Source of the DNA: Spirochaetales bacterium
GTDB taxonomy: Bacteria > Spirochaetota > Spirochaetia > DSM-2461
NCBI GenBank assembly: GCA_003247135.1
Contig: QKAW01000001.1
Coordinates: 62,001-126,000 of the forward strand
Length of the DNA stretch: 64,000 bases
Direction of reading: 5' to 3'
Below, piece after piece: positions 25,831 to 34,833 of this stretch (its first letter is position 1; every line of letters starts with the position of its first letter). The notes below the pieces were generated by a model. It ran no database searches and was not told the DNA's origin. It saw nothing but the letters and a program-made list of their open reading frames with translations. The position numbers and the translations under genes are program-made.

Positions 25831-26214
25831 CTATTTGCCGGATTTAGGAATAGAGAATTTTTGACTCTCAAATTCATCTCCCCCCATCCATAGATCAATC
25901 TTGATACCTGAATCAGTTTTTGATACATCGGCATGTTTAACCTGCCAACCAAGAAGATCCATTCTGGAACTCCCTAAGAGATCATGCCCTGTCATCGCAC
26001 CATAATACCCCGCAAGTTCAGGTCTTTTTTGACTGTTAAGGGTCTTCTCCAATCTTTCAACCTCTTCGTCACTATGATCATTACTATCCAGTATACAGAG
26101 ATGAAGACCAGACTCTTCCTGATGTAGAGATATTACCATTCTTTGAGGATCTCCAGATAGAATATAACTGGACATTTCGCTTAATAAATTTAAAATTATA
26201 TCTTGTCTTCTCAT
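25831..26214 (-). CDS. Small protein of unknown function coupled to DUF1576 protein
   Basis: A 127-residue soluble protein that I do not recognise with certainty. Residues 25-45 (MVISLHQEESGLHLCILDSN) look like strands of a GHKL-type ATPase fold, but the N-box and other ATP-binding motifs are absent. A central LAGYYGAMTGHDLLGS segment and the late LWMGGDE are glycine-rich. Its ATG overlaps the TGA of the DUF1576 gene (ATGA), so its translation is tied to that membrane protein. A regulatory or cytosolic partner role is inference. Confidence 0.6.
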   Translation of the reverse strand: MRRQDIILNLLSEMSSYILSGDPQRMVISLHQEESGLHLCILDSNDHSDEEVERLEKTLNSQKRPELAGYYGAMTGHDLLGSSRMDLLGWQVKHADVSKTDSGIKIDLWMGGDEFESQKFSIPKSGK

Positions 26215-27485
26215 TTTTTACTCCTGAATGAGTTTGAAAATTCTGTCTTGTTTGTTTTGTACCACTGTATCACAGCAACAATTACAGTTGCTGTTAATCC
26301 ACCAGCAAAACCGTTATTGTATAGATTCATTCCACCATGCCAAGCCCCTGTCTGCATAACCATAACTAGATGAATTATACCTGCAATTATTCCAACTTTC
26401 CACCCAAATTCCCCGGCAAGAGGAGCCAGAGTTGTTACAAAAATAGCTGCCAGAATTGGTCCTGGGGAATTTAAACCAAAGCCAAAAACAAGAGTGCTTA
26501 TTATAACTCCGGTTACAACAGACCAACTATTTTTAAGGTTTGTCCCAAATGCACCAAACCCCATAATTGTTAAAAGTCCTCCTATAACAGGACCATTAAA
26601 GTCCCCTCCTACAACTAAGACATAAAGAGATCCAATAATACCAATTAAACCGCTATTAACCAAAGCACCCTCAGTAGACTCCATAACCATAAAGTCAGAA
26701 GGAAGTCTCCCGGGAATCTTCTGTATTTTTTTAAAGTCAGTTAAGGATTTTTTTCCTTTACTAATTAGAGCTGTAATAATAAAAGATAGAGATAATACAG
26801 GAATTAGCAAAGTCAAAAAAAGGTTCGGCTTAGAGTACCACTCAATACCACCTTTAAATTCATGTCCTGTTGCAAGTATAAAAGCTGCAGCAAAAAGTCC
26901 AAAAAAACCACATGATAATCCCATATTATACAGATTATACCCCTGATGCATATGAAGCATGGAAACAGCTATAGAAGGTAATAAAAAGCCTGTTAATAAT
27001 CCTAAACCAATACTTCCACCAAATGCCCAAATTCCTGTTAAACCAAATTCAAAGGCTATAAAACTCACAACCGGGCCCAGTGCAGTTCCAAAGAGTGCGA
27101 TAATAATGTACTCCTTAAACTGTTTTCCTATAAATCTACCTGAAAAATAGACACCTGTAATAATTGGCAGGATGTTAATTACTGTTTTTCCAAATAAGCC
27201 AAAACCCATAAGTGTTAAAACCGCTGCAAATGTTGGCCCGGAAAGTAATGTCTTAACTTTTAATATAATTAATAAACCCGTAAGACCAACCAATGCTGAG
27301 TTTATTAAAGCAGCTCCTATGCCACCAATTGCGATAAAATCATTAATTAGTCGGGATGGAATTAATTGAAGATGCAATGTATTAGTCAAAGCCCTGTAGG
27401 GGCCATCAATTAAAATTCCTGACAGTATAAATATAAAAATTATTGTAAAAAGTAAATTCCTTAATAAAAAATGCTGTTTAATCAT
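26211..27485 (-). CDS. DUF1576 integral membrane protein
   Basis: A 424-residue polytopic membrane protein with about 10-12 helices. It is built from two similar halves. Residues 50-110 and 270-330 match in an ALINSALVGLTG / ALVNSGLIGIIG pattern and in LTLMGFGLFG / LTIMGFGAFG. Each half ends with a glycine-rich N-L-Y-N loop (HQGYNLYNMGL and HGGMNLYNNGF). An internal duplication with inverted or parallel halves is typical of transporters or channels, and the NLYN loops could form the substrate path. The family is uncharacterised. It overlaps the 127-residue partner gene. Confidence 0.8.
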   Translation of the reverse strand: MIKQHFLLRNLLFTIIFIFILSGILIDGPYRALTNTLHLQLIPSRLINDFIAIGGIGAALINSALVGLTGLLIILKVKTLLSGPTFAAVLTLMGFGLFGKTVINILPIITGVYFSGRFIGKQFKEYIIIALFGTALGPVVSFIAFEFGLTGIWAFGGSIGLGLLTGFLLPSIAVSMLHMHQGYNLYNMGLSCGFFGLFAAAFILATGHEFKGGIEWYSKPNLFLTLLIPVLSLSFIITALISKGKKSLTDFKKIQKIPGRLPSDFMVMESTEGALVNSGLIGIIGSLYVLVVGGDFNGPVIGGLLTIMGFGAFGTNLKNSWSVVTGVIISTLVFGFGLNSPGPILAAIFVTTLAPLAGEFGWKVGIIAGIIHLVMVMQTGAWHGGMNLYNNGFAGGLTATVIVAVIQWYKTNKTEFSNSFRSKK

Positions 27486-27695
27486 TTAATAACTCTCTAT
27501 CTTTTTATTCTATTTTACACTGTTTGCTCCAAAAAGCAAATTTATTGCACTATAGTAAAATTATCCCTCATTTTAATACTCCTCAGATAGTCTCAATTTT
27601 ACTTCTATGGGCAATTCTCCCTAAAACTCAATTTAGCATTTGCTGCTTTTACACTATCCATGATTCCTATTATTATTCTATATGTAGCCCTATAA

Positions 27696-27716
27696 AAGTT
27701 CATAGTTGGTGAACTT
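27696..27716. promoter_or_regulatory. Inverted repeat upstream of the fucosidase gene
   Basis: AAGTTCA and TGAACTT form perfect seven-base arms around a seven-base spacer, 50 bp before the GH29 start codon. It could be an operator or a leader hairpin. No neighbouring regulator is obviously paired with it. The rest of the 280-bp gap between DUF1576 and the fucosidase holds no gene I can support. Confidence 0.35.
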
Positions 27717-27765
27717 ATGACTGGTGGAGAAAAAGGATAAACTATAAATAATTTTGGAGAGAATA

Positions 27766-29247
27766 ATGAGTTTTATAAATGAATACCTAAAAAAAATTGA
27801 TACAGTGATAGAAAATGGATATTACAAGGATAACTGGGAGTCTCTATCCCATATTAAAGTTCCTACTTGGCTAACTAATGGAAAATTTGGAATTTTCATA
27901 CATTGGGGTGTCTACTCAGTACCGGCATTTGGAAATGAGTGGTATCCAAGACATATGTATGTTAAGGGGACAGAAGAGTATGAGCACCATATTAAGACCT
28001 ATGGAAAACATAAGGATTTTGGATATGCCGACTTTGTTCCTATTTTTAAGGCAGAAAAATTTGACCCATCTAGTTGGATTAAAACTTTTAAAGATTCTGG
28101 AGCAAAATATATTATGCCGGTTGGTGAACACCACGATGGTTTCCAAATGTATGATAGCGATATTTCCCAGTGGTGCGCAGCTAAAATGGGGCCTAAAAGG
28201 GATGTAGTTGGTGAACTTAAAGCTGAAGCTGAGAAAAATGGATTAGTTTTCTGTGTTTCTAGCCACAGAGCAGAAAATTACTGGTTTATGAGTGATTGCA
28301 GAGAGTTTGATTCAGGACTTCAGGATATCTATTATCAGGAGCCCTATGGTTATGCAGTTAAACTTTGGGAACCTACTCCATTAAATGAACCATCCCATGA
28401 TATAAATTTTACAGGTGCAAGCAAGGAACACCTGGATGACTGGCTGGTTAGAAGCTGTGAACTTGTAGACAAGTATCAACCTCAAACAGTCTGGTTTGAC
28501 TGGTGGATTCAGAACCATAGCTTCAAACCATACCTAAAGAAATTCGCAGCCTACTACTACAATAGAGGTAGGGAGTGGAATAAAGAGGTAGCAATTAATT
28601 ATAAATACGATGCCTTTGCCAAGGGAACAGCAGTTTTTGATGTAGAGAGAGGTCAACTTGCAAATATCAGAAACAGATTTTGGCAAACCGATACATCAAT
28701 AGCTAAAAACTCATGGAGCTTTACCGAAGGGAACGATTTTAAAACGCCCGAATCCATAATTCAGGATCTTGTAGATATCGTTAGTAAAAATGGAGCACTT
28801 TTATTAAATGTCGGGCCAAAGGCAGATGGAACTATATGTGATGAAGAGAAACATGTTCTTTCAGAAATTGGTAAGTGGCTAAAAATAAATGGCGAATCTA
28901 TATACGATACAACTTTCTGGGAGATTTATGGAGAAGGCCCAACTGAAGTTCCTGACGGAGCCTTTAGTGATACAGAAAGAAGCCCATTTACTCCAGAGGA
29001 TATAAGATTTACATATAAACCACCTTTTATCTATGCAAACCTACTATCCTGGCCAAAGGATGGGAAGATCGAGATAAAAGCTCTGGCTGACAGATCCCCA
29101 TACTTTCTAGGTAATGTGGAAAGTGTGGAAATTCTTGGAACTAATGAAAAAGCTCTCTTTGATAGAAACAAAAAAGCACTCTCAATTAGTGTTAAAACAA
29201 AAATAGAAACAACCTATCCGGTTTGTTTAAAAATTAAAATTGATTAG
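27766..29247 (+). CDS. GH29 alpha-L-fucosidase (cytoplasmic)
   Basis: A 493-residue glycoside hydrolase family 29 enzyme. The barrel begins with KFGIFIHWGVYSVPAF; HHDGFQMYDS supplies conserved histidines and the nucleophile is Asp245 in TVWFDWW. The later LLLNVGPKADG motif is also typical, and a beta-sandwich C-terminal domain follows. It has no signal peptide, so it acts on imported fucosides. GGAG is six bases before the ATG at 27766. An in-frame TTG at 27754 is less likely. It lies convergent to the GH2 gene, suggesting a shared catabolic role for fucosylated or uronic acid glycans. Confidence 0.88.
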   Translation: MSFINEYLKKIDTVIENGYYKDNWESLSHIKVPTWLTNGKFGIFIHWGVYSVPAFGNEWYPRHMYVKGTEEYEHHIKTYGKHKDFGYADFVPIFKAEKFDPSSWIKTFKDSGAKYIMPVGEHHDGFQMYDSDISQWCAAKMGPKRDVVGELKAEAEKNGLVFCVSSHRAENYWFMSDCREFDSGLQDIYYQEPYGYAVKLWEPTPLNEPSHDINFTGASKEHLDDWLVRSCELVDKYQPQTVWFDWWIQNHSFKPYLKKFAAYYYNRGREWNKEVAINYKYDAFAKGTAVFDVERGQLANIRNRFWQTDTSIAKNSWSFTEGNDFKTPESIIQDLVDIVSKNGALLLNVGPKADGTICDEEKHVLSEIGKWLKINGESIYDTTFWEIYGEGPTEVPDGAFSDTERSPFTPEDIRFTYKPPFIYANLLSWPKDGKIEIKALADRSPYFLGNVESVEILGTNEKALFDRNKKALSISVKTKIETTYPVCLKIKID

Positions 29248-29274
29248 GAAATTCCATAATTAGTGGAGTTTAGT

Positions 29275-29294
29275 AAGGGGAATCTACTCCCCTT
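29275..29294. terminator. Hairpin between convergent GH29 and GH2 genes
   Basis: AAGGGGA and TCCCCTT make a perfect seven-base stem around a six-base loop that contains the GH2 stop codon. On the plus strand it is followed by TAAAAACTCTTTTT. Its place between two genes ending toward each other supports a terminator. The T tract is interrupted. Confidence 0.45.
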
Positions 29295-31014
29295 TAAAAA
29301 CTCTTTTTACAACATCGTAGGCCATTTTTGGTCTACGGTACTCATCTACAGTTCCCTTATTATTAAATGCCCTTGGTCTGAATATAGCCCTTCCGGTCTG
29401 ATAAGTTCTGCAATCACAAAACTGCCATAGGGAGACCCCTGCAATTTCTGAATCTTTAACAACCCTGTTACATACTACTTCCAGAAAATCAGCCTGATAA
29501 TTCTCCGACCAGTGGGCATGAATCGAGTCACGCCAGCCATAAATTGCACCTGCTCCAATCTCACTGATTATTAAGGGTTTACTCCCCTGCCCTATAGATT
29601 CCATATGTTTTTTAATAAGATCAATTCTTGGATTAATTTTATCCAGAGGCCTTGTCTCTTCAACTGATGGATCGTTATCGTGTCTCTCATACCATCCCGG
29701 ATATGTGTTTACAGATATTATATCACATAAGTCCAAAAACTTATCCTCCAGAGGGTGGTTAGTTGCATAGGTTATTAAACGACTTGAATCCTCATCTTTT
29801 ATTACTTTGGCTAGTAAAGTATATATTTTCTCTGATTCAGAATAGTGGGAATTCCCCTCATTTAAAAAACCCCATATTATTACTGATGGATGATTGAAAG
29901 AGTTTTTTACCATTAATTCAGTCTGTTTAACCTGATCTGAGCAAAAATCCTCCCGTTCAAAATGTCTTGCAGAGTTTCCCCAACCCAGACTCTCTTCAAA
30001 TACCAGGATTCCACTTAAATCACACAGGTCAAGGAATCTCTGATCCTGGGGATAGTGGGAACCACGAACAAAATTACAGCCTAAATCCTTTAGCAATTGA
30101 ACATCCTGCACAAGCTGACTAAAGGGTAAAGCTGGTCCAAATTGTGGGTGGGCTTCGTGTCTGCAATATCCCAAAAGTTTTACAGGTTTGTTATTCAAGA
30201 GAATATCTTTACCAGAGGCTTGAACAGTTCGTAAACCAAACCGTTCAATTATAGAATCCTTCATAAACTTTATTTCCAACTCATACAAATATGGGTTTTC
30301 AGTTGACCACAAAACAGGATTTGGTATTAATATTAAAAAACGAATACTCCCATTACTGAATTTCAGATTCTGGGGTTCAATTTTCACATTTTTGAAATTA
30401 CCGGAGGTTAGATTTAGCTCAATATCCTTGGCTAAAATATCAAAGTCTGGCTCAATACCACCTAAAGAAAGAGTGACCTCAACTTCCCCTCTGTTTAAAT
30501 CTATACACTTAATTCTTCCCCGATCTAACCAGGTATCTTCTAAAATGTGCAGTTCTACATCCCGGAAAAAACCACCATAGGAGTAGAAATCATACATATT
30601 ATCAAAAAGTGGAGTGGTATCCAGATTCAGCCTGTTATCAGATAAAACAGTAAGAGTCCTAGTTTCAACATCCGAAGCAGGTAACTCAATTTCTACACCA
30701 GAATAGGGTAATCGATTAATAGATAGGAGTTTACCATCCAGATAAAAGGCATTCCACATACCCATACCACCAATTTTAAGAAGAGATCTTTTTCCAGGTT
30801 TAACCTCTAATGTAGTTCTATAGGCAAAAAGTCCCTGCTTCCCCTGATATTTCGGAGTTGCATCATAGGCCATGGGAACATCTATAAAATCATCAAAATC
30901 AATACAATTTATATCAATATCTGAAGCTACAATACTTTTGCCTAAAAAGGTAAAAGACCACAATCTGTTTAAATTTAAAATTTTTCTGTTTGGATATAAC
31001 GGATATGCTTTCAT
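29284..31014 (-). CDS. GH2 beta-glucuronidase-like glycoside hydrolase
   Basis: A 576-residue glycoside hydrolase family 2 enzyme. The N-terminal jelly-roll and immunoglobulin-like domains (about 1-270) lead into a TIM barrel. The acid/base glutamate is Glu386 in WGFLNEGNS and the nucleophile is Glu485 in ISEIGAGA. The size and the NEG(N) and GYCRHEAHP motifs match beta-glucuronidase (UidA) better than beta-galactosidase. No signal peptide is present. It is divergent from an AraC regulator that probably controls it. No strong ribosome binding site precedes the ATG. Confidence 0.82.
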   Translation of the reverse strand: MKAYPLYPNRKILNLNRLWSFTFLGKSIVASDIDINCIDFDDFIDVPMAYDATPKYQGKQGLFAYRTTLEVKPGKRSLLKIGGMGMWNAFYLDGKLLSINRLPYSGVEIELPASDVETRTLTVLSDNRLNLDTTPLFDNMYDFYSYGGFFRDVELHILEDTWLDRGRIKCIDLNRGEVEVTLSLGGIEPDFDILAKDIELNLTSGNFKNVKIEPQNLKFSNGSIRFLILIPNPVLWSTENPYLYELEIKFMKDSIIERFGLRTVQASGKDILLNNKPVKLLGYCRHEAHPQFGPALPFSQLVQDVQLLKDLGCNFVRGSHYPQDQRFLDLCDLSGILVFEESLGWGNSARHFEREDFCSDQVKQTELMVKNSFNHPSVIIWGFLNEGNSHYSESEKIYTLLAKVIKDEDSSRLITYATNHPLEDKFLDLCDIISVNTYPGWYERHDNDPSVEETRPLDKINPRIDLIKKHMESIGQGSKPLIISEIGAGAIYGWRDSIHAHWSENYQADFLEVVCNRVVKDSEIAGVSLWQFCDCRTYQTGRAIFRPRAFNNKGTVDEYRRPKMAYDVVKRVFKGE

Positions 31015-31088
31015 AACTAGAAATTATATTTTTTTTAAAGGATAAAACATAGTAAAACTAACTTTTTACATGTTAAAATAGGTTATAT

Positions 31089-31898
31089 ATGGACAATTTT
31101 AGAGATATTAACATAACATCCAGCAGATTAATAGGTAATGTTAAGGGTTACTGGGAATCCAGAAAATTTCCGGATTACGGCTTCTGGATAATAACCGAAG
31201 GAAAAATATTTATGAAAAGCGAATCATATAGCGGAGTATTAACAGCAGGGGATATCATATTTTTCTTCCCCGACACTCTATATGAATGCAGCTATCTGGA
31301 AGACTCATCCATTAGATACAATCACTTTCTTTTTGAATCCAATAATGATAAAGGGGTTTTACAGGGAGAGAGAAAGCTTTTATACCTTAATACTCCATAT
31401 CACTTTAAAAAGCTTTTGGATGCTGGAAATTTATATGACAGTAAACACCCTCTTGGATTAATTCTCCTAAAAGGAGCATTTGCTGACTTTATTTACAATA
31501 TGACTGATATTGATATTAATGCAGAACTTATCTCTATTCTTGATGATAAAAAAATAAGACTGATAATGATTGACAGATTTATATTTGATCATATTAATGA
31601 GGATGTTACTGTTGAAACCCTTGCAAAACACTTTGGTAAAAGCCCCCATTACTTCTCCAAACTGGTAAAAGAGAGTTGCGGTGAACCTTTAGGATCAAGA
31701 ATAAAAAGAATTAAAATGAACCATGCAAAGATACTGCTTCAGGAGACAAAATTGAAAATATATCAGATAGCTCAAAGCTTAGGTTATTCTGACAGCTTCA
31801 GTTTTTCAAAGGCATTTAAACAACATTTTAGAGTAACTCCATCATATTTTAGAGAAAATCCCTTATATCTGCACAATAATTCTAAAGTAAAATCTTAA
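31089..31898 (+). CDS. AraC-family regulator of the GH2 gene
   Basis: A 269-residue regulator. An N-terminal cupin-like ligand domain (about 20-120) includes WIITEGKIFM and YNHFLFES. A C-terminal AraC DNA-binding domain (about 160-260) has FGKSPHYFSKLVKES and LGYSDSFSFSKAFKQHF. It is divergent from the GH2 gene, 74 bp apart, so the two probably share a promoter region and respond to the same sugar. Stop is 47 bp before radC, with a strong hairpin in the gap. Confidence 0.88.
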   Translation: MDNFRDINITSSRLIGNVKGYWESRKFPDYGFWIITEGKIFMKSESYSGVLTAGDIIFFFPDTLYECSYLEDSSIRYNHFLFESNNDKGVLQGERKLLYLNTPYHFKKLLDAGNLYDSKHPLGLILLKGAFADFIYNMTDIDINAELISILDDKKIRLIMIDRFIFDHINEDVTVETLAKHFGKSPHYFSKLVKESCGEPLGSRIKRIKMNHAKILLQETKLKIYQIAQSLGYSDSFSFSKAFKQHFRVTPSYFRENPLYLHNNSKVKS

Positions 31899-31910
31899 AA
31901 TCTGAATTTT

Positions 31911-31946
31911 TATAGATCCTCAACCTATAAACAGTTGAGGTCTATA
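31911..31946 (+). promoter_or_regulatory. Hairpin that buries the radC ribosome binding site
   Basis: TATAGA-t-CCTCAAC (31911-31924) pairs with GTTGAGG-TCTATA (31934-31946), 13 base pairs with one bulged T and a nine-base loop. The ribosome binding site GAGG (31937-31940) and the first base of the ATG are inside the stem. No T run follows, so it is not a good terminator for the preceding regulator gene. Translational control is the more attractive reading. Confidence 0.6.
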
Positions 31947-32605
31947 TGTATAAACTTAAAGAGAATAAATCAGATTTACAACCAAGAGAAAAAGCTTCAG
32001 AATACGGAATAAAAAATTTAAGTGATAAGGAATTAATATCAATACTCCTTGGAAGTGGCACCCAAAAAAATCCGGTGGACAAGTTAGCTAGCCAGATACT
32101 TTTATTAATTGATAAGACAAATGGGGAGGCAACAAGGGAAGAGTTAAAAAAAATTAATGGTGTCGGGGATGCAAAAGCTGCATTAATTGGAGCTGCAATG
32201 GAATTTTCCAGAAGAAGACTTACCCCGGGTATAAGAAAAATATCATACCCTACTGATATTCTTCCAGCTGTGAGGCACTATGTAACAAGACCCCAGGAGT
32301 ACTTTATTGTAATTTCTTTAAATGGAGCCCATGAGATTATAAAAACAAGGGTTGTTAGCATTGGTATTTTAAACAGAACCCTGATACACCCAAGAGAGGT
32401 CTTTGCTGATGCTTTAAAAGAGAGGGCTGCTTCTCTGATTATTACCCACAACCATCCCAGCGGAAATTTATCCCCAAGCCCCGAAGACAGGGAAGTTACA
32501 AACCGCCTTGTTGACTCCGGTGAACTATTAGGGATAAAAATTCTGGATCATATAATATTTTCCGACAGGGACTACTTCAGTTTTACAGAGAATGATCTAC
32601 TTTAA
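31946..32605 (+). CDS. radC: RadC family DNA repair/JAB-domain protein
   Basis: A 219-residue protein. An N-terminal helix-hairpin-helix region (about 10-90) has LSDKELISILLGSGT and INGVGDAKA. The C-terminal JAB/MPN metalloprotease-like domain has ITHNHPSGNLSPSPED. RadC proteins are linked to recombination and competence, but their biochemical role is unsettled. The translation start lies in a hairpin. The 3-prime end overlaps the sulfatase gene tail to tail by 4 bp. Confidence 0.93.
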   Translation: MYKLKENKSDLQPREKASEYGIKNLSDKELISILLGSGTQKNPVDKLASQILLLIDKTNGEATREELKKINGVGDAKAALIGAAMEFSRRRLTPGIRKISYPTDILPAVRHYVTRPQEYFIVISLNGAHEIIKTRVVSIGILNRTLIHPREVFADALKERAASLIITHNHPSGNLSPSPEDREVTNRLVDSGELLGIKILDHIIFSDRDYFSFTENDLL

Positions 32606-34071
32606 TCATTAAATATTATTCCAGGGCCGTAGGGTGCCAAGCTGGTCATAATATATGGACATGTATTGGCATCTTTTACTTTATAAGCAAATTTCCACAT
32701 TCTAATGCACATTTCTCTTACAACATTACTGTATTCTGTTTTTTTAGCAAGATTTATCATCTCACCAGGGTCATTCTCCAGATCATATAACTCATCGTAA
32801 TCGAAGGAATTAAAAACATACTTATATTTTTTATTCCACACCGCTCTCTGAATACCATAAATTTCATTTCCGTTGGTCTGGGTATGAATTTCATCTCTCC
32901 AGAGAGTTTCTGAATCTATAGAATTATATATTAAAGGAACAAGAGATTTACCAGCAAAAGGAATATCTGTTTTAATATCTGCAATTTCCAGTATTGTTGG
33001 TGCAAAATCAGTTAATGAGATTAGGTGATTATCTACTCTATTTCCTGAGATAGTTCCTCCACCAACTACACAGCAGATATTATAAGCCTCTTTAAAACAA
33101 GGTAGACCTTTAGCCCATAATTTATGAGCCCCCATATAGTCTCCATGATCTGTTAAATAGATTATAATTGTATCATCAAGAATATTCTTCTCTTTTACAC
33201 TGTGTAAAACCTTTCCAAAAAGATAATCTTCGTAGCTACAGAAAGCGTAATATCTTCTTAATGCTTCTCTGTGTTCATCCTCTGTTAAATCGAGTCTCTC
33301 CTGGGTTCGTTTATACAGATTTGGTCTATCCTCCAGATTATCAGAAAAGTTATCAGGTAGTTTAATATCCTCAATATTATACATATTCAGGAATTCTTCT
33401 GGAGGATTGTATGGGTCATGGGGACCAACTGTTCCAACGTAGATAAAAAATGGTTCATCTGAGTTATATTTGTGAATAACATTGCAGGCTAGATCTACGG
33501 TATCAGTATCACCAAAGGGATTATCTTCTGTAGAAAAGTGGGTATATTCAGGATACCCTTCTCTTAGAATCTTGCCAAAAGCATTTTGACTATCTTTTTT
33601 ACTAAGCTTTACTTTTCCGGTGTAGACCTTATCCCAGTCATTGTTTTTAGGGGTATACTCTCTTTCCATTCTACCGTAATTAGAGATAAATTCCCTTAGA
33701 ACATTGGTAAAACCTCTATCCTCGGGACCTTCATAGGCACTTACATGCCATTTCCCGGAAAAATATGTATTATACCCATTTTTCTGAAGCTCCTGGGGAA
33801 ACATTTTTATATTTTCAAAAACCCCTCTGGATATTGCATTATCCACCTCAACATTATGCCAAACTCCATGCTGGGATGGATATAACCCGGTAAAGAATGA
33901 TGCTCTACTTGGGCAGCAGTGGGGAGAAGGGCAGTAGCTATCTGTAAAACGAACACTATTTTTGTAAAATTCATCGAGGTTAGGAGTTTTAACAGGACTT
34001 TCAGGAGCAATTGTAGTTGCATTTTGCTGATCAGTCATAAAAACTATAATATTAGGTCGTTTTTTATCCAT
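32602..34071 (-). CDS. Sulfatase (formylglycine type), last gene of LacI-regulated import operon
   Basis: A 489-residue alkaline-phosphatase superfamily sulfatase. The N-terminal metal motif is FMTDQQ. The activation motif HCCPSRASFFTG places the formylglycine at Cys52, to be modified by an anaerobic sulfatase-maturing enzyme, since Cys type is present. VGPHDPYNPP, LTDHGDY and the YELYDLENDP segment are also typical. No signal peptide is seen, so it is cytosolic and acts on imported sulfate esters. GGTGG lies six bases before the ATG at 34071, directly behind the ATPase stop. The substrate may be an arylsulfate, choline-type or sugar sulfate. Confidence 0.88.
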   Translation of the reverse strand: MDKKRPNIIVFMTDQQNATTIAPESPVKTPNLDEFYKNSVRFTDSYCPSPHCCPSRASFFTGLYPSQHGVWHNVEVDNAISRGVFENIKMFPQELQKNGYNTYFSGKWHVSAYEGPEDRGFTNVLREFISNYGRMEREYTPKNNDWDKVYTGKVKLSKKDSQNAFGKILREGYPEYTHFSTEDNPFGDTDTVDLACNVIHKYNSDEPFFIYVGTVGPHDPYNPPEEFLNMYNIEDIKLPDNFSDNLEDRPNLYKRTQERLDLTEDEHREALRRYYAFCSYEDYLFGKVLHSVKEKNILDDTIIIYLTDHGDYMGAHKLWAKGLPCFKEAYNICCVVGGGTISGNRVDNHLISLTDFAPTILEIADIKTDIPFAGKSLVPLIYNSIDSETLWRDEIHTQTNGNEIYGIQRAVWNKKYKYVFNSFDYDELYDLENDPGEMINLAKKTEYSNVVREMCIRMWKFAYKVKDANTCPYIMTSLAPYGPGIIFND

Positions 34072-34074
34072 CAA

Positions 34075-34824
34075 TTACCACCATTTAATTAAATCTGTAA
34101 CTTCATTTCTGAGTTCTACAAACTCTTTTGATGCTACATCCCTTGGTCTTGGAAGATCACATGGTAAAATTTCCTTAACAGTAGTGGGTTTATTTGTTAA
34201 AACCATTACTCTTTCGGCTAAGTAAACCGCCTCTTCTACATTATGAGTAATAAAAATAACTGTTGTTCCTGTCTTCTTCCATAACTTAATTAACTCATCT
34301 TCAAGTCTGAATCTTAATTCGATATCAAGTTGACCATAGGGTTCATCCATTAAAAGAAGTTCAGGATAGGTTGCAAAGGCTCGTGCAATTACTGTTCTCT
34401 GAATCATACTAATTGATAACTGATTTGGATAGTAGTTTCTAAACTCTTTTAAACCTACTATTTCCAGCATCTCCTCTACCCGTTCATTAATTAGTTCTTC
34501 TTTCTCTTTTTTTATCTCCAGTCCAAATCGAATGTTTTGCTCAACTGTAAGCCATGGCATAGTTGATGTTTCCTGAAGAATATAGGATATATTATTAACC
34601 TTACAATCTATGGGTTTACCATCTACTAAAATATCCCCTTTTGTAACATCGAATATTTTAGTAAGGCAGTTTAAAAAAGTTGTTTTACCACAACCAGTTG
34701 GTCCAACTATACAGAGGAATTCACCCTTCATTACATCGAAGGAGATATTATCCAGTACTAATAAATCGCCAAATTTTTTTGTTAAATTTCTAGCTTCAAC
34801 TTTGACTTGTTTAATCTCATTCAT
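34075..34824 (-). CDS. ABC importer ATPase with degenerate signature (SsuB/TauB/NrtD-like)
   Basis: A 249-residue ATPase of the taurine/nitrate/sulfonate type. Walker A GPTGCGKTT, Q-loop ILQET, Walker B LLMDEP and H-loop ITHN are present. The signature, normally LSGGM, reads LSISMIQR, so the catalytic signature is altered and one composite ATP site should be weak. It is a paralogue of the neighbouring ATPase (the C-termini share DLPRPRD and a following ELR-type helix). The two probably form a heterodimer. Nine bases separate it from the other ATPase gene. Confidence 0.85.
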   Translation of the reverse strand: MNEIKQVKVEARNLTKKFGDLLVLDNISFDVMKGEFLCIVGPTGCGKTTFLNCLTKIFDVTKGDILVDGKPIDCKVNNISYILQETSTMPWLTVEQNIRFGLEIKKEKEELINERVEEMLEIVGLKEFRNYYPNQLSISMIQRTVIARAFATYPELLLMDEPYGQLDIELRFRLEDELIKLWKKTGTTVIFITHNVEEAVYLAERVMVLTNKPTTVKEILPCDLPRPRDVASKEFVELRNEVTDLIKWW

Positions 34825-34833
34825 ATTTTCTAC

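Noticed and set aside
27570-27742. Short open stretch on the minus strand upstream of the fucosidase, coding-like at its end
   Set aside because: It has no ribosome binding site, is under 60 codons and overlaps the fucosidase promoter and an inverted repeat. No family could be recognised.
31911-31946. Terminator for the AraC gene before radC
   Set aside because: No T tract follows. The 3-prime arm runs straight into the radC start codon.
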